DNA of 15,009 bases from JBKHJZ01 sp046537875 (GCA_046537875.1 JBKHJZ010000072.1:1-15009); one strand, 5' to 3'; counted from the first letter of the stretch, positions 1-7,740 are shown. A program made the numbers and translations. The notes: generated by a model from the letters alone, not told the origin.

Positions 1-2
1 CG

Positions 3-263
3 TCCTCGTTCCCGGCCTGGCCTTCACCCGTGACGGCCGACGGCTCGGCCGGGGTGGGCACGGGGCAGCCCCCGTTCGAGGGGTCGGACCGCCAGGGGCG
101 CGGCCGGCTCGTCGAGGCGCTGTGCCGGGGGCCGGTCGCGGTCGACCGGGTGGCCGAGGCCATGGGCTGGCCCGGCGACGGCAGGCGGGCCCGCCGGGTG
201 CTCGCCGGCATGATCGCCGACGGCATCGTCACCGACGACGGGGACGTGCTCCGCCTGCCGTGA
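3..263 (+). CDS. mutY: C-terminal fragment of a MutY-like A/G-specific adenine glycosylase (5' end outside window)
   Basis: The frame is open from the left edge and stops at 261-263, so only the last ~86 residues are visible. The stretch FEGSDRQGRGRLVEAL, followed by a small winged-helix-like segment (GRRARRVLAGMIADGIV) and a terminal LRLP, resembles the tail of actinobacterial MutY proteins, where a [ST]DRQxRG motif precedes a short helical domain ending in a similar xxLP. MutY removes adenine mispaired with 8-oxoguanine in base excision repair. The catalytic HhH-GPD domain and the iron-sulfur Cys cluster lie upstream, so the assignment rests on the tail alone. A GTG at 30 could open a 77-residue ORF, but the frame continues upstream without a stop and the tail similarity favours a truncated larger gene. 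It converges with the hydrolase gene; the 24-base gap shows no clear terminator. Confidence 0.65.
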   Translation, partial: SSFPAWPSPVTADGSAGVGTGQPPFEGSDRQGRGRLVEALCRGPVAVDRVAEAMGWPGDGRRARRVLAGMIADGIVTDDGDVLRLP

Positions 264-287
264 ACGTGAAGGCCAGGTGGGCCCCGG

Positions 288-1202
288 TCAGCCGGGCTCG
301 GCGAGGAACTCCCCGACGAGGGCGTTCACCACGTCCGGTCGCTCGAGGTGCAGGAAGTGCCCGGCGCCGTCCACGAGCTCGAACCGTGACCCCTCGGCGG
401 TCAGCTGCTCGCCCGCCGCGGCAGCCAGGTCGGCACCCATGCACCCGTCGGTCCGCCCGTGGAGGTAGAGGGTCGGCAGCGGGGGAGCGCCGGCCGAGGC
501 CGACTGCAGGGCCTGCACCTCCGGGGAGCTGTCCACCCCCACCTGCGAGAGCATCGCCCGGTAGTAGCCGATGGCAGCCGCGAGGTTGGCCGGCTCCCGC
601 AGCGCCTCCTTGACCGCGGGCAGGTCGTCGGATGCGTCGTAGCCCGGCGACCACTCCGACCACAGGTGGTCGATGAACGCCATGTCGTCGATCGACAGGG
701 CCGCCTCGGCCAGCGGGTGCTGGAAGAGGAACATGTACCAGGAGCGGCGCAGCTGCCCGTAGGAGAGGAACGCGCCGGCGATCGTCGCCGGCGGCGGCAC
801 CGCCAGGGTGACGAGCCGGCGCCACGGAGCCCCGGCGTGCGCGGCCGCGTAGGCCGCGAGCGCCCCCCAGTCGTGCCCGATGAGCACCGCGCGCTCGTCG
901 CCGCCCAGCGCACGGTGGAGCGCGTCGGCGTCGAGGCCCAGCACCGCCGACTGGTACCGCCCGTCCGGGGGTACGGTCGTGGGCGCGTACCCCCGCATCC
1001 AGGGCGCCACGGTCCGGTAGCCGCTGGTCGCGAGGAAGGGGAGCAGGTGCCGCCAGGTCCACGCCGAGTCGGGGAAGCCGTGCAGGCAGAGGGCGAGGGG
1101 CGCATCGGGGTCGCCGGCCGCCAGGTAGGCGAACGTGACCCCGTTTGCCTCGACGGTTCCTCGCTCCAGGCCCCGTTCGAGCGGGTCGTCGCCGGGCGTC
1201 AT
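288..1202 (-). CDS. Alpha/beta hydrolase, epoxide-hydrolase-like (304 aa)
   Basis: An alpha/beta-hydrolase-fold enzyme of the epoxide hydrolase/haloalkane dehalogenase branch. HGFP at residues 41-44 is the oxyanion-hole motif. The nucleophile elbow is GHDWGA with Asp111 as nucleophile, as in epoxide hydrolases, rather than the Ser of esterases. Asp252 (in LHGRTDG) and His282 (in GAGHFLHLE) complete the triad. A cap domain lies at roughly 140-235 and contains SWYMF and GYYRAM; Tyr residues in the cap normally protonate the epoxide oxygen in this family. No signal peptide is visible, so it is probably cytoplasmic. The length is normal. The ATG at 1202 lies 7 bases after a TAGCGT box on the minus strand with no Shine-Dalgarno sequence, suggesting a leaderless transcript. 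It is transcribed away from the downstream metallo-hydrolase. The natural substrate cannot be told from sequence. Confidence 0.88.
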   Translation of the reverse strand: MTPGDDPLERGLERGTVEANGVTFAYLAAGDPDAPLALCLHGFPDSAWTWRHLLPFLATSGYRTVAPWMRGYAPTTVPPDGRYQSAVLGLDADALHRALGGDERAVLIGHDWGALAAYAAAHAGAPWRRLVTLAVPPPATIAGAFLSYGQLRRSWYMFLFQHPLAEAALSIDDMAFIDHLWSEWSPGYDASDDLPAVKEALREPANLAAAIGYYRAMLSQVGVDSSPEVQALQSASAGAPPLPTLYLHGRTDGCMGADLAAAAGEQLTAEGSRFELVDGAGHFLHLERPDVVNALVGEFLAEPG

Positions 1203-1209
1203 GGGCGGG

Positions 1210-1215
1210 ACGCTA
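1210..1215 (-). promoter_or_regulatory. Putative -10 box (TAGCGT) of the alpha/beta hydrolase
   Basis: On the minus strand TAGCGT is followed by exactly seven bases (CCCGCCC) and then the ATG at 1202. A TANNNT -10 box ending about 7 bases before a start codon is the usual layout of leaderless actinobacterial transcripts. I see no convincing -35 box. Confidence 0.5.
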
Positions 1216-1277
1216 ACCGACCAGGGAGCGAGCGGTGATTGTCGTCACACGCCGCGCGTCCCGCAACACGGGTTCGA

Positions 1278-1283
1278 TAACGT
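1278..1283 (+). promoter_or_regulatory. Putative -10 box (TAACGT) of the metallo-hydrolase gene
   Basis: TAACGT lies 22 bases before the ATG at 1306. With a start site about 7 bases downstream, the transcript would have a leader of about 15 bases. No strong -35 box is visible, so this is a weak call. Confidence 0.3.
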
Positions 1284-1305
1284 CGCCAGAGCGCCCGCCG
1301 CGCCC

Positions 1306-2166
1306 ATGGGGGAACCCTTGCTGAACGTTTCCTTCTTCGGAGTCCGGGGCTCGACCCCATGCCCGTGCGACGGGAACCGCCGGTATGGCGGCAACACGGC
1401 GTGTGTCCTCCTCGATTCGCCGGGTCACGACCCGATCGTGCTCGACCTGGGCACGGGTCTCCGCGAGCTCGGCCGCACCATGCCGCTCGACGGGTCGTTC
1501 CGGGGCTCGGCGCTGGTCACCCACATGCACTGGGACCACGTGCAGGGCCTGCCGTTCTTCGCCCCGATCCTGGCCGCGGGGGCCCGACTCGACGTCTACG
1601 GCCCGCCGCAGGAGTCGGGGACCCTCGAGCAGGCGTTCCACCAGTTCGTCCGCCCGCCGTTCTTCCCCGTGACGGTCGAGCAGCTCTACGGCCAGATCGC
1701 CTTCCACGACGCCACCGACACCGACATCGAGATCGACGGCGCCAAGGTGCGCGTGCGGCCGGTGCCCCACATCGGGAGCAACAACGGCTACCGCGTCGAC
1801 CTCGGCGGGTTCTCGGTGGCCTACGTCGCCGATCACCAGATGCCGCACGACGGCAGCCACCGGGTGACCGATGCGGTGCTCGAGCTGTGCGACGGCGTCG
1901 ACCTCTTGATCCACGACGCCCAGTACACGCCCGCAGAGTTCGCCGACAAGAACCACTGGGGCCACTGCACGGTGGACTTCGCCCTGTTCGTGGCCCAGGA
2001 GGCGGGGGCGCGACGCCTGGCGCTGTTCCACCACGACCCGGCCCACGACGACGACGACGTCGACAGGCTGCTCGCCGGCGCCCGCGACGCCGTCGAGCGG
2101 GCGGGTTCCTCGGTGAACGAGGTGCTCGCCGCCTACGAGGGGCTGACCGTCTCGATGGGCGGCTGA
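1306..2166 (+). CDS. Metallo-beta-lactamase-fold hydrolase, phosphoribosyl cyclic phosphodiesterase-like (286 aa)
   Basis: It opens with the strand and turn FFGVRGSTP (residues 10-18) and RYGGNTACV (26-34), typical of the COG1235/PhnP-like group of metallo-beta-lactamase-fold proteins. The metal-binding signature THMHWDH is at 72-78 (His73, His75, Asp77, His78). Further likely ligands are His155 (in PVPHIGSNN), Asp176 (in AYVADHQ) and a His in the late LFHHDP motif, so a complete dinuclear site appears to be present. Members hydrolyse phosphodiesters, but the substrate here is unknown. The frame is open back to 1135, but that would overlap the divergent hydrolase and add 57 residues without family similarity, so I chose the ATG at 1306, directly before the conserved core. 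It lies 28 bases upstream of the flavin reductase on the same strand. No secretion signal is seen. Confidence 0.87.
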   Translation: MGEPLLNVSFFGVRGSTPCPCDGNRRYGGNTACVLLDSPGHDPIVLDLGTGLRELGRTMPLDGSFRGSALVTHMHWDHVQGLPFFAPILAAGARLDVYGPPQESGTLEQAFHQFVRPPFFPVTVEQLYGQIAFHDATDTDIEIDGAKVRVRPVPHIGSNNGYRVDLGGFSVAYVADHQMPHDGSHRVTDAVLELCDGVDLLIHDAQYTPAEFADKNHWGHCTVDFALFVAQEAGARRLALFHHDPAHDDDDVDRLLAGARDAVERAGSSVNEVLAAYEGLTVSMGG

Positions 2167-2181
2167 CCCGGCGCTGCCACA

Positions 2182-2187
2182 TAGGGT
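2182..2187 (+). promoter_or_regulatory. Putative -10 box (TAGGGT) of the flavin reductase
   Basis: TAGGGT is followed by seven bases (GCAGGTC) and then the GTG at 2195. This spacing predicts a leaderless mRNA and decides the start between GTG 2186, which overlaps the box, and GTG 2195. No clear -35 box is seen. Confidence 0.45.
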
Positions 2188-2194
2188 GCAGGTC

Positions 2195-2698
2195 GTGAGC
2201 ACCGAACGATCGACCACTCCCGAGATCGACAGCGCCCGCTTCCGCCAGGTGCTCGGGCACTTCCCCACGGGCGTCACCGTGGTGAGCGCTGCGGCCGGCG
2301 GGGGGCCGGTGGGGCTGTGCGTCGGCTCCTTCTTCTCGGTCTCGCTGGATCCACCGCTCGTGGCCTTCTCGGCGGCGAAGTCGTCGGCGAGCTACCCCAG
2401 CATCGAGGCGAGCGGGCACTTCTGCGTGAACGTGCTGGCCGAGGACCAGGAGGAGATCGGCCGGGTGTTCGCCAGCAAGGGGGCCGACAAGTTCGCCGGC
2501 ATCGGGTGGCGGCCCGGGCCCGTCACGTCGGCGCCGGTGCTCGACGACGTGCTCGCCTGGATCGAGTGCCGCATCGACGCCGTGCACGAGGCCGGCGACC
2601 ACTGGATCGTGGTGGGTCGGGTGCTCGACCTCCAGGTCGGCCACGAGGGCGGCCCGCTCGTGTTCTTCCGGGGTGGCTTCGGCCGCTTCGCCTCCTGA
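2195..2698 (+). CDS. Flavin reductase-like, FMN-binding split-barrel protein (167 aa)
   Basis: A HpaC/NtaB-type flavin reductase domain spans nearly the whole protein: FRQVLGHFPTGVTVVSA near the N-terminus, then GSFFSVSLDPPLVAF (the flavin-binding core; SxSLxPPL is diagnostic), then FCVNVLAEDQEEIGRVFAS and FAGIGW, and a C-terminal HWIVVGRVLDLQ segment ending in FFRGGFGRF. Such proteins reduce free FMN or FAD with NAD(P)H and pass the flavin to a partner monooxygenase. No dedicated oxygenase component adjoins it, so the partner is unknown. GTG 2195 is preferred because it sits 7 bases after a TAGGGT box; GTG 2186, three codons upstream, is the alternative. The next gene starts 14 bases after the stop, so the two are probably co-transcribed. 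Confidence 0.88.
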   Translation: MSTERSTTPEIDSARFRQVLGHFPTGVTVVSAAAGGGPVGLCVGSFFSVSLDPPLVAFSAAKSSASYPSIEASGHFCVNVLAEDQEEIGRVFASKGADKFAGIGWRPGPVTSAPVLDDVLAWIECRIDAVHEAGDHWIVVGRVLDLQVGHEGGPLVFFRGGFGRFAS

Positions 2699-2712
2699 TC
2701 GGCGGGCACCGC

Positions 2713-3234
2713 ATGCCGCTCTACGCGCTCGGTGACAGGGTCCCGGAGATCGACCCGACCGCCTACGTCCATCCCGACGCGGTGATCATCGGCGCGGTCA
2801 CGCTGGGCGCCGAATCGTCGGTGTGGCCCGGGGCCGTGCTGCGTGGAGACGGGGCCCCGATCACCATCGGCCCCCGCACGTCGGTCCAGGACGGCTCGGT
2901 GCTGCACGTCACCCGCCGCCACGAGACCCGCGTCGGCGCCGACTGCGTGATCGGCCACCTCGTGCACCTCGAGGGTTGCACCATCGAGGACGGCGCTCTC
3001 GTCGGGACCGGCTCGGTGGTGCTCCACGACGCGATCGTCCGCAGCGGTGCGCTGGTGGGCGCCGGTGCCGTGGTCTCGGGGGGAATGGAGGTGCCGAGCC
3101 GGGCGATGGCCCTGGGTGTTCCGGCGAAGATCCGGCCCGACGCCGTCGACCCCGACGTGATGATCGGGCGAGGGAAGGACTCCTACGTGGCACGGGCACG
3201 CGAGTACCGGGCACGGCTGCGGCGGATCGACTGA
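2713..3234 (+). CDS. Gamma-carbonic-anhydrase-like left-handed beta-helix protein (173 aa)
   Basis: A hexapeptide-repeat protein of the gamma carbonic anhydrase/YrdA/PaaY family. Family landmarks in order: WPGAVLRGD (38-46, with the conserved Arg44 and Asp46), ITIGPRTSVQDGSVLH (50-65), VIGHLVHLEGC (79-89), LVGTGSVVLHDAIV and the closing ALGVPAKIRP. These proteins are trimers with a metal between subunits held by three His. Here His65 and His82 match the first two, but the position that is usually His in LHGC is Glu87; His85 lies two residues earlier. Carbonic anhydrase activity is therefore uncertain. A C-terminal helix with YVARAREYRARL is typical. The ATG at 2713 follows the flavin reductase stop by 14 bases and the core begins at once, so the start is well supported; the same frame is open far upstream only by chance. 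Confidence 0.85.
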   Translation: MPLYALGDRVPEIDPTAYVHPDAVIIGAVTLGAESSVWPGAVLRGDGAPITIGPRTSVQDGSVLHVTRRHETRVGADCVIGHLVHLEGCTIEDGALVGTGSVVLHDAIVRSGALVGAGAVVSGGMEVPSRAMALGVPAKIRPDAVDPDVMIGRGKDSYVARAREYRARLRRID

Positions 3235-3272
3235 AGGGGCCGCATGCTCTGAGCTGCTGTCCGGCGGCCTGC

Positions 3273-3305
3273 CCGATCCCTCCCCGGATCCTCCCCGATC
3301 CCTCC
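3273..3305 (+). repeat. Three tandem ~11-bp units (CCGATCCCTCC-like)
   Basis: CCGATCCCTCC (3273-3283), CCGGATCCTCC (3284-3294) and CCGATCCCTCC (3295-3305) follow each other, each with a GATCC core and a CTCC tail. A related GGATCCCTCTCC occurs at about 3345-3356, just before the Shine-Dalgarno sequence of the ABC transporter. The period of about one helical turn would place the copies on one face of the DNA. Whether they bind a regulator is unknown. Confidence 0.55.
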
Positions 3306-3321
3306 AAGCCTGCGGCCGGCC

Positions 3322-3331
3322 ACCGGTGGAC
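3322..3331. repeat. Perfect 10-bp palindrome CCACCGGTGG
   Basis: The sequence CCACCGGTGG equals its own reverse complement and sits 38 bases upstream of the ABC transporter start. It could be an operator, but short GC palindromes arise easily in this genome. Confidence 0.3.
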
Positions 3332-3356
3332 GATCGGCGCATCGGATCCCTCTCCT

Positions 3357-3362
3357 GTGGAG
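3357..3362 (+). promoter_or_regulatory. Shine-Dalgarno sequence of the ABC transporter gene
   Basis: GTGGAG ends 7 bases before the ATG at 3370, good spacing for ribosome binding. It supports that start, although the first ~40 residues are low-complexity. Confidence 0.6.
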
Positions 3363-3369
3363 TGACGCC

Positions 3370-5106
3370 ATGCGCACCGCCCTCGACCCGACGACCCGGC
3401 CGCCGGCTCGGACACCGACCGGCGTGGCTGCCGGGCGCCCGCCGGCCCGGGCGACGACCGTCCGCACGGAACACCGGCCGCCGGGCGCCGCCATCGACGT
3501 CCGCTCGGTGACCCAGACGACGCAGGGACGCACCACGCTGCACGACGTGTCGTTCCGGGTGGCGCCCGGCGACGTGGTCGCCATCGTCGGCGGCAGCGGC
3601 GCCGGAAAGACCACGCTGCTCGAGACGATGGCCGGCCTCCGCGTGCCGGCCGGAGGCCAGGTCGCGATCACCGGCGCCGGCGACGCCCCGGGTGTCGGCT
3701 ACGTGCCCCAGGACGACATCATCCACCGCGACCTGCCGCTCGCCCGGACCCTCCGGTACGCCGCGGAGCTGCGGCTCCCCGCCGGCACGCCGCGCGAGGT
3801 GGTGGACCGGACGGTCGACGAGACGCTCGCCGCGCTCGACCTCGGCGACCGGGCGTCGGTGCGGGTCGGGTCGCTCTCCGGCGGCCAGCGCAAGCGGGCC
3901 AGCATCGCCGTGGAGATGCTGACCCATCCCCGGGTGTTCTTCCTGGACGAGCCCACCTCGGGGCTCGATCCCGCCACCGCCCGCGAGGTCCTGCGGTTGC
4001 TCCGCCGGCTGGCACGTGCGGGCGTCACCACCGTGCTCACGACGCACAGCCCCAGCGACATCGACCTCTGCGACCGCATCGTGTTCCTCGCACGCGACGG
4101 GCACCTGGCCTTCGAGGGCACGCCCGACGAGGCGCGCCGCCACTTCGGCTCCCGAGACCTCACGGTTGCCTACGAGCGGCTGGCGGTGGAGGACACCCCG
4201 GCGGTGTGGGCGCGCCGCTTCGCGGAGTCCCGGCCGCCGGTCGACCCGCCGGCGAGGGGGAGGGGCGGCCCCGCGGTCGGCCGGGGGCCGGGCCCGCTGC
4301 GGCAGTGGGCCGTGCTCACCCGGCGGAGCGCCGATCTGCTCGTCCGGAACCGGCTGACGCTGGCGGTGCTGGTCGGGTCGCCGGCGCTGGTGACCGCGAT
4401 GATGGCTGTCCTGTTCCGCCCCGGCGCCTTCGATGCCGCGGCGAGCGGGCCGGACGAGGCCACGCAGGCCGTGTTCTGGCTGGCGTTCGCCGGGTTCTTC
4501 TTCGGCCTGACCTACGGGCTGCTGCAGATCGTCGGCGAGATGGCGATCCTCCGCCGGGAGCGGCTGGCCGGCGTGCACCTGGCCGCGTACGTGGGGGCGA
4601 AGGTCACCGTGCTCACGCCGATCCTGGCGGCCGTGGCCGGCGGCATGCTCGCGGTGCTGCGCGCCCTCGACCGCCTGCCTGCGGCGGGCGGTGGCGTCCA
4701 CGCGGCACTGCTCGTGACGCTCACGCTGGAGGCGCTGGCCGCCCTGGCCCTCGGCCTGCTCGCCTCGGCGGCGGTGACCGATGCCGCCCAGGCCACGCTG
4801 GCGCTGCCGATGCTGTGCTTCCCCCAGGTGCTGTTCGCGGGGGCGATCGTGCCCGTGGCCGACATGGCGTTGCCGGGCCGGGTGATGAGCCACGGCCTGG
4901 CCAACCGGTGGGCGTTCGAGTCGCTCGGGCGCGCGCTCGACCTCGACCGGCTGGCCACGTCGCTGGCGGCGTCACCGCACCAGTCGACGTTCACCGGCAG
5001 CCCGGTCCAGGGCTGGGCGATCCTCGCCGCCTTCGCCGGGGTGCTCCTCGTGGCCACGGCGGCGGTCCTGCACCGCCGGGCCCCGGGAGCGGCCACCGGC
5101 GGGTGA
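3370..5106 (+). CDS. ABCG-type ABC transporter, fused ATPase and permease (578 aa)
   Basis: One polypeptide carries an ATPase domain followed by an ABC-2 membrane domain, the NBD-TMD order of ABCG half-transporters. Walker A is GGSGAGKTT (74-82, Lys80); the Q-loop is near GYVPQDD; the signature is LSGGQRKRAS (from 169); Walker B with the D-loop is FFLDEPTSGLD (Asp193, Glu194); the switch His is His226. All catalytic residues are present. Six hydrophobic segments lie at about 330-350, 366-387, 406-430, 446-470, 474-496 and 548-570, and RRERLAGVHLAAY between segments 2 and 3 matches the conserved ABCG coupling helix. It should act as a homodimer, probably exporting a lipid or hydrophobic compound; the substrate is unknown. 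Residues 1-40 are Pro/Arg/Ala-rich and disordered, in place of the FHA domain carried by relatives such as Rv1747. Start chosen from the Shine-Dalgarno sequence. Confidence 0.9.
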   Translation: MRTALDPTTRPPARTPTGVAAGRPPARATTVRTEHRPPGAAIDVRSVTQTTQGRTTLHDVSFRVAPGDVVAIVGGSGAGKTTLLETMAGLRVPAGGQVAITGAGDAPGVGYVPQDDIIHRDLPLARTLRYAAELRLPAGTPREVVDRTVDETLAALDLGDRASVRVGSLSGGQRKRASIAVEMLTHPRVFFLDEPTSGLDPATAREVLRLLRRLARAGVTTVLTTHSPSDIDLCDRIVFLARDGHLAFEGTPDEARRHFGSRDLTVAYERLAVEDTPAVWARRFAESRPPVDPPARGRGGPAVGRGPGPLRQWAVLTRRSADLLVRNRLTLAVLVGSPALVTAMMAVLFRPGAFDAAASGPDEATQAVFWLAFAGFFFGLTYGLLQIVGEMAILRRERLAGVHLAAYVGAKVTVLTPILAAVAGGMLAVLRALDRLPAAGGGVHAALLVTLTLEALAALALGLLASAAVTDAAQATLALPMLCFPQVLFAGAIVPVADMALPGRVMSHGLANRWAFESLGRALDLDRLATSLAASPHQSTFTGSPVQGWAILAAFAGVLLVATAAVLHRRAPGAATGG

Positions 5107-5191
5107 CGGGACCGGGGCGATCGCGGCGGGGCCCCGTGATGCCGTCGGGCTCGACGAGGGCTCCGGCGCTCGCACGCGCGACCATGAGCAC

Positions 5192-7723
5192 GTGCGGGTG
5201 GCGTTCTCGGATTGCGAGCTGGACGTGGGGCGGCACGAGCTGCGCAGGGGCGGCCGGGTGGTGTCGCTCGAACCGCAGGTGTTCGACGTGCTCGCCTACC
5301 TGTCCCGCAACGGCGACCGGCTGGTCACCAAGAACGAGCTGCTCGACGAGGTGTGGGGCGACCGCTTCGTGTCGGAGTCGGCCATCACCAGCCGGATCAA
5401 GTCGGCCCGCCGGGCCGTGGGCGACACGGGCCGCGACCAGCGGATCATCCGGACGATCCACGGGCGCGGCTACCGCTTCGTCGCGCCGGTCGAGGAGCTC
5501 CCGGGCGACCGGGCGGCGGCCGGGGACGTGGGCGAGGACCCCGCCGCCTGGATGATCGAGGCGTTGGGGGGCGGTCACGGGGCGTTGCTCGAGATCGAGG
5601 GACCCCACGCGTCCGGGAAGACCGCACTGCTCGACCGGGCCCTCGACCTCGCCGCCGCCGGGGGCCTGCTGGTGGGAACGGGGAGCGCGGCCGGCGGAGG
5701 CGCGCGTCGGTTCGGATGCGTGCTGGATGCCCTCGACGAGCTGGTCCAGCGGGAGCCCGGCCTGCTGGACCGGCTGCCGGTGGGCGCCCGCGCCGAGCTG
5801 GAGCGCTGCCTGGCCGGGGACGATCCGACCACCCGCCAGCGCCTGTTCGTGGCGGTGCGCGAGCTGGTCGTGCAGGCGGCGGCGCATCGCCCGACCCTGG
5901 TGACGTTCGACGATCTCGAGCTGGCCGACGACGACACGTTGGCCCTCCTGCGGCACGTCGCGCGCCTGGCGCACCGGCACCGGGTGGCACTGCTCTGCGC
6001 GCACCGTCCCGGCGTGGCTCTGGACACGGGTTTCCGGCGGCTGGTCGTCGAGGCGCCGCCGGAGGCGGCGGAGTCGGCCCGGCTGGACACGGTGCCCCGG
6101 GAGGTGCGAGACGCCCTGGCGCGCGTCGCGCTGAGCGGGCCGAGCTTCGACCTGCTGGAGTTCCGGGCCGCATCCGGCCTGGAGCCGGAGCGCGGCGACC
6201 GCCTGCTCGACGTGGCGCTGACCAGCGGCGTCATCGAGGCCACCACGCATGCCGGATACCGCTTCGCCGACCGGGCGGAGGCCGAACGCCTCGCGGACGA
6301 GCTACCGCCGCACCGCCGCGCCGAGGTCCACCGGTCCGCGGCCCGCCACCTCGAGGCGGTGGACGCCGCCCCGGACCGCATCGCGACGCACCTGCTGGCC
6401 GCAGGGGAGACCGCCGCCGCGGTGCCGTTCGGGCTCGGAGCGGCGCGCCGGGCGGCCGCCGCCAAGCTGCATCCCGAGGTGCTCCGCTGGACGGCCGAGC
6501 TGGTCGACCATGCGCCCCGGGCCGAGAGGGTCGAGCTGCTGTGGCTGCGGGGCGACGCCCTGGTGGCCTCGGGTGAGCCGACCGCCGTGCCCGCCTACCG
6601 CGCCGCGCTGTCGCTCGCCGATCCCGATGAGGTGCCTCGCCTCCGGGCCCGCCTGGCCCGGGCCGCCCTGGTGTCGGGTGATCTGGCCACCGCGAGGGAG
6701 GCGCTCGAAGGGCTGGACCCGACCGGACGATCGGTCGACGGCGACATCCTGGTCGCCAGGGGGATGTACGCCTACCTCACCGGCGACATCGACACGGCCC
6801 GCCGGATCGTCGACCGGGCCCGCGAGATGGCGCTGTCCCCCGATGCGCCGGATGTCCTGCTCGACGTCATCACGCTCGAGGGCATGATCGCCCACAACCA
6901 GGGCGAGTGGTTCGACCGCCTGCTTCGCGAGCTGCGGGCGACGCGGGAGAGTCCCGACCTCGCCTCGAAGGTGTTCGACTGCCACATCTGCGTTGCCGAG
7001 TACCTCCTGTACGGGCCGACCCCGTACACCGAGGTGGTGAGGCTGGCTCGCGAGCTGCGGGCGACGGCCGAACGCTCGGGGGCACGGCGGGCGGTGGCGT
7101 TCGCCACGTGCGTCGCCGGGGAGGCGGAGCTGCTCGGGGGCGAGGTCGAGAGCGCGACGCGGACCCTGCGCGAGGCGGTCGACCTCCACCGCGAGCTGGG
7201 CGCCGACACGGGCACCGCGCACTCGCTGCAGCGGCTGGCCGAGGCGCAGCTGGCGGCGGGGGAGCGTGCCGAGGCCGAGCGGTCGGCACGCGAGGCGCTC
7301 GTCCTGGCGCGGTGGTCCCCGTTGTCGCGCCACATCCTCCAGCGCGCCTACGGGACGCTCATCGCGGCCGCACCGGATGCCGAGTCGGCGCTCGCCGTGG
7401 TCGACGAGGCGAGCGACACCCTCGACGAGCCCGGGGCGTGCCCGTTCTGCCAGGTGATGGTGGCGGTGCCGTCGGCGATCGCCTGCGCGGAGGCCGGCCG
7501 GTTCGAGGAGGCCCGGCGTCACCTCGTCGTCGCCGAGATGTCGGCGTCGCTGTGGGAGGGCACGGCATGGCAGGGCGGGGTCGCCGAGGCGCAGGCGTCC
7601 CTCGCCCGGGCCGAGGGCGACGAGGCGGAGGCCGACCGGCTGCTGTCCCGGGCGGCCCGCCTCTTCGAGGATGCGGGCCAGGTGCTCGACGCGGCCCGCT
7701 GCCGCGAGGCGATCGGGGCCTGA
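5192..7723 (+). CDS. Winged-helix (OmpR-type) / P-loop ATPase / helical-repeat transcriptional regulator (843 aa)
   Basis: Residues 1-98 form an OmpR/PhoB-type winged helix: ELDVGRHELRRGG, then NELLDEVWGDRFVSESAI with recognition helix TSRIKSARRAVGD, and the wing IIRTIHGRGYRF. A P-loop ATPase region follows, with Walker A GPHASGKT (137-144, Lys143) and a Walker-B-like LVTFDDLELADDD (236-248), close to the LAL/STAND-type ATPases of large LuxR regulators. From about 390 to the end the protein is Ala/Leu-rich helical repeats of TPR type. It lacks the receiver domain of response regulators and the BTAD order of SARPs, so it is probably a ligand- or partner-sensing one-component switch. GTG 5192 is chosen because the winged-helix domain begins right there; GTG 5198 is an alternative and no Shine-Dalgarno sequence is obvious. 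The oxidoreductase gene starts 17 bases after its stop, so it may be its target or partner. Confidence 0.85.
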   Translation: MRVAFSDCELDVGRHELRRGGRVVSLEPQVFDVLAYLSRNGDRLVTKNELLDEVWGDRFVSESAITSRIKSARRAVGDTGRDQRIIRTIHGRGYRFVAPVEELPGDRAAAGDVGEDPAAWMIEALGGGHGALLEIEGPHASGKTALLDRALDLAAAGGLLVGTGSAAGGGARRFGCVLDALDELVQREPGLLDRLPVGARAELERCLAGDDPTTRQRLFVAVRELVVQAAAHRPTLVTFDDLELADDDTLALLRHVARLAHRHRVALLCAHRPGVALDTGFRRLVVEAPPEAAESARLDTVPREVRDALARVALSGPSFDLLEFRAASGLEPERGDRLLDVALTSGVIEATTHAGYRFADRAEAERLADELPPHRRAEVHRSAARHLEAVDAAPDRIATHLLAAGETAAAVPFGLGAARRAAAAKLHPEVLRWTAELVDHAPRAERVELLWLRGDALVASGEPTAVPAYRAALSLADPDEVPRLRARLARAALVSGDLATAREALEGLDPTGRSVDGDILVARGMYAYLTGDIDTARRIVDRAREMALSPDAPDVLLDVITLEGMIAHNQGEWFDRLLRELRATRESPDLASKVFDCHICVAEYLLYGPTPYTEVVRLARELRATAERSGARRAVAFATCVAGEAELLGGEVESATRTLREAVDLHRELGADTGTAHSLQRLAEAQLAAGERAEAERSAREALVLARWSPLSRHILQRAYGTLIAAAPDAESALAVVDEASDTLDEPGACPFCQVMVAVPSAIACAEAGRFEEARRHLVVAEMSASLWEGTAWQGGVAEAQASLARAEGDEAEADRLLSRAARLFEDAGQVLDAARCREAIGA

Positions 7724-7726
7724 CCC

Positions 7727-7734
7727 CGGGGAAG
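7727..7734 (+). promoter_or_regulatory. Shine-Dalgarno sequence of the first luciferase-like oxidoreductase
   Basis: GGGGAAGG ends 6 bases before ATG 7741 and fixes that start. It lies just past the stop of the regulator gene, as expected inside an operon. Confidence 0.6.
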
Positions 7735-7740
7735 GTCCCG

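Noticed and set aside
1135..1305. Upstream extension of the metallo-hydrolase
   Set aside because: It would overlap the divergent hydrolase gene and its -10 box, and adds residues without family similarity; ATG 1306 sits just before the conserved core.
2392..4893. Very long open frame (833 codons) on the minus strand
   Set aside because: It lies opposite the flavin reductase, gamma-class protein and ABC transporter, all with clear family motifs. Its translation is His/Arg/Gly/Pro-rich low complexity, as expected opposite genes with high third-position GC.
5106..5137. ACGGG/CCCGT inverted repeat after the ABC transporter as a terminator
   Set aside because: Five-base arms with a long spacer are expected by chance at this GC content.
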